This document shows positions 57,376-64,000 of a stretch of 64,000 nucleotides of DNA, in pieces. Position 1 is the stretch's first letter; the number at the start of each line of letters is the position of its first letter. The DNA lies in NCBI RefSeq assembly GCF_012849095.1, contig NZ_CP051680.1, positions 3,162,001-3,226,000 on the forward strand, read 5' to 3'. The DNA is from Cohnella herbarum. GTDB taxonomy: Bacteria > Bacillota > Bacilli > Paenibacillales > Paenibacillaceae. The translations under genes and the position numbers were made by a program. A model generated the notes under the pieces. It did not search any database. It was not told the origin of the DNA and worked only from the letters and a program-made list of their open reading frames with translations.

Positions 57376-58945
57376 TGCCGTCTTCCTTTCGGTCGAAAAA
57401 CTGACGGTACTCGATAGGGGTCGCGTTCATCGTCTTTTTGAATAAGCGAGAGAAATATTTGACGTCCTGGTACCCGACCATTCCGGCGATCTCATAGAGC
57501 CGCAAATCGGTGTCCTTCATGAGCGATTTGGCCGCGTCCATCCGAAGGCGCGTCAAAAATTCGACGAAGGAGGTTTCCGTCTCTTGCTTGAAGTACGTAC
57601 TGAAATAACTGCTGCTCATGCCTACGTGCCCCGCGACGTCGTCCAAGGAAATATCCCGAGCGTAATTGTCCCGGATATAAGCCATTGCCTTGTCCAACGT
57701 CCGACTTTGCTTCTGGCTACGGCTCCACTCGAGAACTTGCAAGCTGGCCTCCACGAACTCCCGCATGAATCCGAGAAATTCGTCCGCGGTGAACTCTCTC
57801 GCGAACAGCTCCGTCGACCGGCTCATGCGGCGGAAGACCATATGCGAGGCCTTCTGCTCGTGAGAGACCTTCAGCAGAGAAGCGAGCAGTTGCAAGCAGA
57901 ACCGTTGAAACAACCGGAAGGAAGCCTTACTCTCCCGAAGCTTGAGGACGAATTCCTCCAAGCCGGCGTAAGCCGTACTCGCGTCACCTCCGCGGATCGC
58001 CCGGACGATCCGCATTTCCAGTTGTTCCGGATAACCGATCCTCAGCAAATCCTCCAGACGGAAATCTCGATAATCGCTTACCTTGCCTTCCCCATGGATC
58101 CATTTGTTTTCCAGACTCTCCCGAGCGTTAGCCAGCAACGAAGGCATATCTTCGAAATTCGAGCTCTCGTCGCTCAGACCTACGGATACCGAGATCTTCA
58201 CCGAGCGGGCGATCGTCTCGATCGCTCCTTCCCAGAATTCCCGGGAAAAGCTTTCGTCCGCCGACAAGTAATACATTTGGGAGCCGTTCTGGTATAAATA
58301 TCGGAAACGGCCGGCTGACCTGGCCGCAAGCAATTCATGCAAGACGTTGCGGACCGCGAACGCCACCAGTTGCCGATCGCCCCACTGGTCTTCGGAAATG
58401 ACTTTGTCGAACGCGTCGATGTCGATGGCGGCGATCCGCAAACGTTCGGCTCCGGCCGGAATCAGCGGCTTCAGCTTGGACGCATGGCCCTGCTCGTCAT
58501 CCGGCGACAGCATCCATTCCTTCCACAGCTTCGAGTATCGAAGCTCCGGAACGCCCGTTCTCGGTTCTTGCGCCGCCAACTTTAATTGCGCGGACAACCG
58601 GCCCAGAACGTCGCGAATCGCTTCCGGTTTCAGCGGCTTCAACAGAAAATCGAACGCTCCGAATTGAATCGCCGTACGCGCGTACTCGAAATATCCGTAT
58701 CCGGACAGGATGACGACTTGAAGCGGATACTCTTTCAATTCGCCGAGCAAATCGAGTCCGTTCATCCGGGGCATCCGAATATCCGTAATGACCAGATCCG
58801 GTAACAGCTTCTTGACGAACTGCAGCGCCTCTTCCCCGTTCGTGGTCGTCCCCACGACTTCCCACTCCGGGTCAAGCTTAGGCACGAGGGAGGACAACCC
58901 CCGCCTCACCTTCGGTTCGTCGTCTACGATTAACACTTTGTACAA
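57365..58945 (-). CDS. YesN/AraC-type response regulator
   Basis: 526 residues. Receiver with LIVDDEPKVRRG, phospho-acceptor in DLVITDIRMPRMNG and Lys in FLLKPLKPEA; a long linker; then a double helix-turn-helix from DISLDDVAGHVGMSSSYFST to LYEIAGMVGYQDVKYFSRLFK. It starts 18 nt after the kinase stop and overlaps the next gene by 11 nt. It is the likely activator of the GH183 and binding-protein promoters through the shared AGTCCACCC elements. Confidence 0.9.
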   Translation of the reverse strand: MYKVLIVDDEPKVRRGLSSLVPKLDPEWEVVGTTTNGEEALQFVKKLLPDLVITDIRMPRMNGLDLLGELKEYPLQVVILSGYGYFEYARTAIQFGAFDFLLKPLKPEAIRDVLGRLSAQLKLAAQEPRTGVPELRYSKLWKEWMLSPDDEQGHASKLKPLIPAGAERLRIAAIDIDAFDKVISEDQWGDRQLVAFAVRNVLHELLAARSAGRFRYLYQNGSQMYYLSADESFSREFWEGAIETIARSVKISVSVGLSDESSNFEDMPSLLANARESLENKWIHGEGKVSDYRDFRLEDLLRIGYPEQLEMRIVRAIRGGDASTAYAGLEEFVLKLRESKASFRLFQRFCLQLLASLLKVSHEQKASHMVFRRMSRSTELFAREFTADEFLGFMREFVEASLQVLEWSRSQKQSRTLDKAMAYIRDNYARDISLDDVAGHVGMSSSYFSTYFKQETETSFVEFLTRLRMDAAKSLMKDTDLRLYEIAGMVGYQDVKYFSRLFKKTMNATPIEYRQFFDRKEDGNAK

Positions 58946-58963
58946 GTCAAGCCCCCCTTTTCC

Positions 58964-60748
58964 TTACGGTTCGTTTTCTTCTTCGATCACAGGAAGCACG
59001 ACAGTGACGCGGGTTCCCCGTTCCGGTTCGGACTCGACCGTCACGCCATAGCCGGCATCGTATTCAAGCTTCAGTCGATCGTCCATATTAGTAATGCCGA
59101 TCCCGTGCGACTTCCGCGTCTTGATATCTTCCATCCTATCCGCCGAAATGCCGCTGCCGTTGTCTTCCACGACTAGGCGAAGGCGGTCTTCACTTTCCTT
59201 GTTCAGGCTTACTCGAATCAAGCCGCCGCTTTCCAAATTCTCCATACCATGAAGAATCGCGTTCTCCAGGTACGGCTGCAGCAGCAATCGCGGAACCCGA
59301 TATCTTGCCAATTCAGTCGGCACCGCGAATTCGACGGCGAACTTCGCTTCGAACCGCATCTCCTGCAAATATGCGTAAGCACGCGCCCAACGGAGTTCCT
59401 CCTCCACCCTGACCCAAGGCGCTCCCGGCCGAATGGCGTATCTCATCATGTCGCTCAGCGCCGTGATCATGGAACTGATCTCGTTCTCGTCTTTCTCGAT
59501 CGCCAGCCAATTAATTGCATCCAGCGTGTTATAGACGAAATGCGGATTGATCTGCGCTTGAAGCGCCCGAATCTCGGCTTCCTTCTCCTTGTCGGAGACG
59601 ATGCGCACCTCCTGGATCAGATCCGCGATCCTCCCGCGCATACCATTGAACGCGGTTTGCAGCATGCCGATCTCGTCGTTGGAGTTCGCCTGTAGCTGCA
59701 TCCCCTGCGGATCCTTCTGAATCTGTTTCATGGCGACGACCATCTGCCGAATCGGCTTCGTAATATAGCGCGTCGTCAACCAAGCGAGCAGCAGGAACAG
59801 AGCGGAGAAGGCGACGATCGTCACGATGAGGAACCTTTTCTGGTTCTCGGTCTGAGCGTCAAGATCGATCTGGGGAACGATCGCGTAATAGGACCAATTG
59901 TTAAAATCCGACAAAATTCTGCCGATACGGTAGTTCTCCCCGTTCAGCTTGAACCGGACGAACTCCCCCGGCTTCGTCGCCTTGTAGAAAGACACTCCGC
60001 TCATGCGGGTGCCGTAGGCTTCCGAATCGGGATGCCAGATCAGATTGCCCGAATCGTCCGCCACGAGGATCGTTCCGTGCGGGCTGACGTCGACGGGACC
60101 GACGAGACGGTCGAGCGCCGAAATCTTTACATTAAGGATCAGCGTGCCTAACGCTTGAAGCTCGTCCGTGACGTCCCGTATACTCATCCCCGCGGCGAAG
60201 TAATACGAATTATGCGCCGAGTAACGGTTCGGCGGAATCTCGTAAGTAGGAATCCAGACGACCCTCCCGTTTTCCTCCGCGATTCTTTCCAACCATTGCG
60301 GGTTTCGGACGATCTGATCGGTGAACAAGCTCGATCCGCGAAAATCAGCGAACGAAGTCGTGCCTTCTTCGGAAAGGAAATACACGGAATCGACGTCGTC
60401 TTTGCCCCTTAGGAAATTTCGCAAATACCGGTTGATCCCGTCCTCCGATAGCCGGCTTTCAGCATTCCCGCCCGTGGTGGGAGGCGTTTCCGACAATTGC
60501 TCGATGATGTCGTCCCGGTTATAGATGTCCAGTAACTGCGATTCAACGCCCCGCAGCATCTCGTCCGCATTCCTCATGACGAGGTTCAGCACTTGAAGCG
60601 ATTCCTTGTCGCTTTTCTCTTGAACCCACTGCGCCGAGTTCTGGTAGAAAAGGAAGCCTAGCAAGGTTAACGGGGCCAATATCACGGTCAGCAAGAGAAG
60701 CATAAGCTTGCTTCCCAGCTTGCTATTGCGCAGAAAAGTAGGAATCAT
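58964..60748 (-). CDS. YesM-type sensor histidine kinase
   Basis: 594 residues from ATG 60748 (GGAGGG upstream); an ATG at 60778 lacks an RBS. Helix one (LMLLLLTVILAPLTLLGFLFY), an extracellular sensor of about 250 residues with Cache-like features (GRVVWIPTYEIPPNRYSAHN, LGTLILNVKISALDRLVG), helix two (IVAFSALFLLLAWLTTRYI), HAMP, histidine motif QINPHFVYNTLDAIN and HATPase with LQPYLENAILHGM, DNGSGI and GIGITNMDDRLKLEYDAGYG. It pairs with the regulator downstream. Confidence 0.9.
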   Translation of the reverse strand: MIPTFLRNSKLGSKLMLLLLTVILAPLTLLGFLFYQNSAQWVQEKSDKESLQVLNLVMRNADEMLRGVESQLLDIYNRDDIIEQLSETPPTTGGNAESRLSEDGINRYLRNFLRGKDDVDSVYFLSEEGTTSFADFRGSSLFTDQIVRNPQWLERIAEENGRVVWIPTYEIPPNRYSAHNSYYFAAGMSIRDVTDELQALGTLILNVKISALDRLVGPVDVSPHGTILVADDSGNLIWHPDSEAYGTRMSGVSFYKATKPGEFVRFKLNGENYRIGRILSDFNNWSYYAIVPQIDLDAQTENQKRFLIVTIVAFSALFLLLAWLTTRYITKPIRQMVVAMKQIQKDPQGMQLQANSNDEIGMLQTAFNGMRGRIADLIQEVRIVSDKEKEAEIRALQAQINPHFVYNTLDAINWLAIEKDENEISSMITALSDMMRYAIRPGAPWVRVEEELRWARAYAYLQEMRFEAKFAVEFAVPTELARYRVPRLLLQPYLENAILHGMENLESGGLIRVSLNKESEDRLRLVVEDNGSGISADRMEDIKTRKSHGIGITNMDDRLKLEYDAGYGVTVESEPERGTRVTVVLPVIEEENEP

Positions 60749-60835
60749 TCCTCGGCCCTCCGGTTCCCGAATCGTCATGTAACCGCTTTCGTATTCTAAA
60801 GTGTATAATGATGAACCCTTTTTGACAACAGGTGA

Positions 60836-60859
60836 AGGAGACGGCTATTCCCGTCTCCT
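60836..60859 (-). terminator. Hairpin after the GH183-like gene
   Basis: AGGAGACGG and CCGTCTCCT form a perfect 9-bp stem with a 6-nt loop in the 125-bp gap before the kinase. No U-tract follows, so readthrough into the kinase gene is possible. Confidence 0.5.
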
Positions 60860-60873
60860 CGATGTCTTCCGCT

Positions 60874-63165
60874 TTATTTGGTTAAGGTGAACGAATCGAA
60901 ATCCGCCGTCAACGGGACCGCCGCCCAGGATTTGGCCATTAGTCCGACGGATAGAGGAGCAACTGAAGGATAATTGACGCTGCCCGCGCTCACCCATGCA
61001 TCTCCCGGATTCTGCCTGTAATCGGCGTAATACTGACTTCCGAGCTTCCTCATCCTTAAGGAAACCTCGGTCCCCGCGTACGAAGTCACGGCGGCCAGTG
61101 CCGGGAACCCCGATCGCGAGAGCTCTAACCCGTTGCCTTGAAGATTGCCCCAAAGGAAATAGTTGTTCGTTCCGAAACGGACCGCCAACCCGGCATGGAA
61201 GTCTGAACCCGCGGAATACGAGGCTAAGTTCAACCGAGTCTCGATCGTCCAGTCCCCCCCGCCCATATCCGTTCGCATAAGCTTCGGCGATTGGTCGATA
61301 AAATCCCAGTTGTCGTATGTGCCCGAACCCGGGAGGGTCATTCTGAACTTACCGGCGACAAACGAGTAAGCCGGACCCGCAAGCGGCGCGCTCCAAGTCC
61401 ACGATCCGTTAAGAGGGCCGTCGAACGGATCGAGAATCGTCGTTCCTGCGCTATTCGCGTAGTAGACTTCCAGTTCGCTGATGGCAGTGAATTTCTCCGC
61501 GCCTCCCGCGTTTCCGATGATCCGCACGCCGTCGCCCCAAGTATCGTTGAATTTGAACGTATACGTTTTGTATGGCGCAGCCGTGCCGTTATACGGATAA
61601 TCGGGACTAACGGACAAGCCGCCTGCGTCGACCCATTGGAAATTTTGCAGGACTTGCACCTTAAGACCGCCGGAGAAATACCCTCCGTCCGGAAAAGAAG
61701 CTCCCGTCGTATAGACAACCTTGTTCAAGTTATAGGGTCTGGACCACGTGTATCCCCAGTAGCTCTGCGATTTGGCCTCTCCGTTCCAGTCGTCGGCATT
61801 GACGTTTTTCACGCCGTCGTTAAGCGCCCACGGGTTGCCCTGATGGAAGCTCGCTCCCGCGATCGGCGTTTTGTCGTCTCCCGTAACAGCCAGATTGCTC
61901 ACGTCGTTTCGCGCGTTGTTCGGGGCCAGCGCCGTATTGTGCGGAGTCACGAACAATCGCCGCAAGGAGAAACGATAATTGTTCACCGGACCTTCGAACG
62001 TATTGGCGTTGAACCACATTCGCTTTCCGTCCGTGCTAATGTATTTGGAAGGCATAACCGTCGTATAACCGCCGTTCTTGCTCAGCGTCCAAGGGGAGGA
62101 ATACGTTCCGAAGTCCTTGGACAAAAACCTTTTCCACGGACCCCACGGAGCCGGCGCCTCGTAAAATTCGAACGTGTACTCGGTCCAGGACAGATAAATA
62201 TAGCGATTCAATGCGCGATTATACGTCACGCTCCCTTGCGAGATCGGAGTCATGTCCCGAATATGACCGGACGGAAACCCCGCGGTTACGGCTGGGTAAA
62301 TCCTTCTGTCGTCCTGCAGGACCGGCTGACGGGCGGCTACGTTACCGTAGCCGGACCAGGATTGCGCCCCTCCGTTCAGTCCGCCCGTCCAGAACTGCCA
62401 TTTCGACAGGTCCTGAACGTTATCCGTAGCGAGAATGCGAGCCAAGTAGAGCTTGGTTGGATCGGGCACCGAATTGTTAAAAGAATCGCGCCAATTGTAG
62501 TCCGTTCCGTAAGCATAGATATAGTCGTCCCAATTGGAGTTCGGATCGTTATCGACGCCGTCCTTGCCCCAGTCGAGGAAGAAGACCGTCGTAAAGACCG
62601 AATTCGGGAACATCGGAGAGGTCGCGTTCCAAGTCCAAGTCGCCCCCTTATCCGTCGATTTCAAAATCGTCGCATTAGGCGCGTCGTTGAATGAAGGGCC
62701 GTAGAACTTGGCGCCCGGGCACCGGTTCAAATCTTGAACGGCCAACCAAAGCGTGCCTCCCCTCGAGGTCAATCCGGTAGGCTTGCGATTGTACTTGGCC
62801 GATCCGTCCCCGCAAGTCGACTGGTTCCAGAGGGGCCCGAATCCTGCGCTGACCCGATTGCCGACGAGATTTCCATTATCGGGATGCCCGCTTGTGATCC
62901 GGTTGAACGCGATATCGCTCCAGCCTTGATTGGTCCATCCCCAGCCGTCGCCGTTCGCGAGATACAAGTTGTCGTCGTTCGACCATGCGGACGGCCATAG
63001 ATCTCCGTCGCTGACCGTATTATACGTGCTACCCTCATCGATGAAAGCGGTTGCGAAAAACGTACTTTCTTCCGGGACGATCGCATGCGCGCGTCCTTCG
63101 TCGACCGTAAATCCTATTAGTAACAAGAAAACCGCGACTAGAATACCGTTTCTAACTCCGTTCAT
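60874..63165 (-). CDS. Secreted GH183/DUF4185-like enzyme with two beta-sandwich domains (probable endo-D-arabinanase)
   Basis: 763 residues from ATG 63165 (GGGAGGG upstream). A signal peptide (NGILVAVFLLLIGFTVDEGRAHA cleavage region) directs secretion. Residues about 30-420 have the DUF4185 pattern: WSNDDNLYLANGDGWG, NRKPTGLTSRGGTLWLAVQD, KSTDKGATWTWN and SQGSVTYNRALNRYIYLSWT, a five-bladed propeller family founding GH183. Then come a discoidin/F5-8C-like domain (about 425-570; VKNVNADDWNGEAKSQSYWG) and a concanavalin-like C-terminal domain (about 580-760; ILDPFDGPLNGSWTW). GH183 enzymes cleave the alpha-1,5 D-arabinan of mycobacterial cell walls. The catalytic Asp pair could not be placed with certainty. 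Confidence 0.68.
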   Translation of the reverse strand: MNGVRNGILVAVFLLLIGFTVDEGRAHAIVPEESTFFATAFIDEGSTYNTVSDGDLWPSAWSNDDNLYLANGDGWGWTNQGWSDIAFNRITSGHPDNGNLVGNRVSAGFGPLWNQSTCGDGSAKYNRKPTGLTSRGGTLWLAVQDLNRCPGAKFYGPSFNDAPNATILKSTDKGATWTWNATSPMFPNSVFTTVFFLDWGKDGVDNDPNSNWDDYIYAYGTDYNWRDSFNNSVPDPTKLYLARILATDNVQDLSKWQFWTGGLNGGAQSWSGYGNVAARQPVLQDDRRIYPAVTAGFPSGHIRDMTPISQGSVTYNRALNRYIYLSWTEYTFEFYEAPAPWGPWKRFLSKDFGTYSSPWTLSKNGGYTTVMPSKYISTDGKRMWFNANTFEGPVNNYRFSLRRLFVTPHNTALAPNNARNDVSNLAVTGDDKTPIAGASFHQGNPWALNDGVKNVNADDWNGEAKSQSYWGYTWSRPYNLNKVVYTTGASFPDGGYFSGGLKVQVLQNFQWVDAGGLSVSPDYPYNGTAAPYKTYTFKFNDTWGDGVRIIGNAGGAEKFTAISELEVYYANSAGTTILDPFDGPLNGSWTWSAPLAGPAYSFVAGKFRMTLPGSGTYDNWDFIDQSPKLMRTDMGGGDWTIETRLNLASYSAGSDFHAGLAVRFGTNNYFLWGNLQGNGLELSRSGFPALAAVTSYAGTEVSLRMRKLGSQYYADYRQNPGDAWVSAGSVNYPSVAPLSVGLMAKSWAAVPLTADFDSFTLTK

Positions 63166-63231
63166 GCCTATTTCCCTCCCAAGAAGGTTCACAAGATCGT
63201 CTTCAGTTTAGTAGATCAAACCAAATCGGTC

Positions 63232-63266
63232 TATTTGAACATTTTTGGGAGGGTGGACTTTTTTTC
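63232..63266 (-). promoter_or_regulatory. Candidate response-regulator operator, GH183-like gene
   Basis: Minus strand: GAAAAAAAGTCCACCCTCCC followed by AAAAATGTTCA, matching the element at 56009-56040 in core, half-site layout and distance to the start codon (core 93 bp before ATG 63165 versus 99 bp). A TACTAA -10-like hexamer lies at 63208-63213. Confidence 0.55.
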
Positions 63267-63471
63267 GGTAACGATAAAGAAGAAATAGTATATTATGCAT
63301 TCTAATAAAGCGGGCTGCTATAGCAACCCTCATGATATTATTTAAGTAATCATTCCTCTTTAGCTTAATCAGGGTTACGTAATCATAGCTCCGCTCTTAA
63401 GGCATTACATAAGGCTCTCCTTTTCAGAAATATTTTTTTGAATTGTTACTTTAATAATTTTCACTCCAGAT

Positions 63472-63669
63472 TCACGTGTTATCAGACAAAATAAATTGGA
63501 TTCTATCGTATGAAGGCGCATGATGTCCCTCATAATTTAAAGCACTTACAGTAATCATATGTTTTAGATGATCACCGTTCATCCTTTCAATATGTATCTG
63601 CGGACACGAAATAAAATATTGATACTCTTTTCCAAGATAGGAAAGGTATCGTCCGTATAAAGTTTTCCT
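63472..63669 (-). pseudogene. Start-less fragment resembling a DUF3888-type protein
   Basis: A 65-codon frame without an upstream start reads LYGRYLSYLGKEYQYFISCP, then VSALNYEGHHAPSYDRIQFIL before a TGA at 63472. It recalls the C-terminal part of small secreted DUF3888 proteins. The surrounding 63166-63800 region is AT-rich and otherwise shows only hairpins; no other gene is seen there. Confidence 0.35.
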
Positions 63670-63711
63670 CTAGAGAAGAATTTTATAACTAAACTGCCTG
63701 TTAGTTGAGAA

Positions 63712-63740
63712 GACGACAGCCGGTTGCACTGGCTGTCGTC
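63712..63740. terminator. Perfect 10-bp hairpin
   Basis: GACGACAGCC and GGCTGTCGTC surround a 9-nt loop; the plus strand continues CCCTTTG. Probably a terminator or boundary before the right-edge gene. Confidence 0.5.
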
Positions 63741-63803
63741 CCTTTGAGTTTATTGAATAAACGTACCCGTTCGCGTAAGGAACGTCGCTTGAGTAGCTTG
63801 CAT

Positions 63804-64000
63804 ATGGTATCTCACAATCTAAAAGGTGAGGTGAGTACCCTGGGCGACATCATCAAACGAGGATCTCGATTTTATGTCGGTCAGCCGAAACGGATTCGTG
63901 CCTCAGCCACCTACAAAAAGCTGATCATCGATGTTCCAGAAGCAGTAGTCAGCGATACTGTGCCTGAAACGATGTTTTTTTACATGGATACGCGATTTAC
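63804..64000 (+). CDS. Unknown ORF, truncated at the right edge
   Basis: An open frame enters at ATG 63804 (alternatives: TTG 63789 with AAGGA upstream, GTG 63831) and continues through LGDIIKRGSRFYVGQPKRI, then YKKLIIDVPEAVVSDTVPET to the window end. No family is recognised. Codon use looks like real coding sequence. Confidence 0.4.
   Translation, partial: MVSHNLKGEVSTLGDIIKRGSRFYVGQPKRIRASATYKKLIIDVPEAVVSDTVPETMFFYMDTRF

Noticed and set aside
61291..62694. A 467-codon plus-strand frame opposite the GH183-like gene
   Set aside because: Arg/Val-rich, no RBS and no recognisable domain; the minus strand encodes a signal peptide and family motifs.

Overview
The window looks like a chromosomal segment of an endospore-forming Bacillota of the Paenibacillaceae (Paenibacillus/Cohnella type). 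The support is indirect: many YesM/YesN-type two-component systems with AraC-type output domains, LplABC/MalEFG-like sugar ABC importers lacking their own ATPase gene, many glycoside hydrolases, a yunB sporulation gene, and endospore-appendage-like and collagen-like spore genes. No tRNA, rRNA, CRISPR array, prophage or recognisable insertion sequence was seen. Assignments come from reading protein sequences and motifs; no database search was run.

Layout. 1-7.1 kb: a partial histidine kinase and the first codons of its regulator, then a scarred sugar locus (GH127 enzyme, intact AraC-type response regulator, a 54-residue stub of its kinase, the last third of a permease), and an AraC regulator. 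7.1-10.4 kb: yunB, an AraC regulator and a GH88 unsaturated glucuronyl hydrolase. 10.5-14.4 kb: a spore-surface cluster with two tandem Ena-like (DUF3992) appendage subunits, a third divergent one whose 5' end lacks a normal start, and a 748-residue collagen-like protein. 14.6-20.1 kb: GreA-like factor with an overlapping 24-codon ORF, DUF4097-type lipoprotein, membrane-anchored propeller-like protein, and a PhnP-like metallo-hydrolase. 20.1-27.1 kb: a kinase/regulator/importer operon ending in the decayed tail of a lost gene. 27.2-30.6 kb: small glycine-tailed protein, GH42 beta-galactosidase and a divergent AraC regulator. 30.7-39.6 kb: LplB-LplC importer with two tandem substrate-binding proteins, divergent from a regulator/kinase pair. 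39.7-44.6 kb: VanRS-like system followed by a four-gene membrane glycosylation cassette (GT-C, GT2, DUF2304, small DMT-type protein). 44.6-51.6 kb: propeller-like lipoprotein, sigma factor with a membrane partner, methyltransferase, DUF3626 pseudogene, SDR epimerase plus FkbM methyltransferase, and an APH-fold kinase.

The most notable region is 51.7-63.2 kb. Reading leftward it encodes a secreted DUF4185/GH183-like enzyme with two extra beta-sandwich domains, a YesM/YesN pair, two paralogous substrate-binding proteins, two importer permeases and a DUF2961/GH172 enzyme. GH183 is a family of endo-D-arabinanases and GH172 contains exo-alpha-D-arabinofuranosidases active on mycobacterial arabinan, so this reads as a self-contained D-arabinan utilisation locus: secreted endo-cleavage, two binding proteins for oligosaccharides, import, and trimming by an enzyme without a visible signal peptide. 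A shared element (AGTCCACCC flanked by A-rich half-sites 19-20 bp apart) lies 93-99 bp upstream of the start codons of both the GH183 gene and the second binding-protein gene, and is a good candidate for the response-regulator operator.
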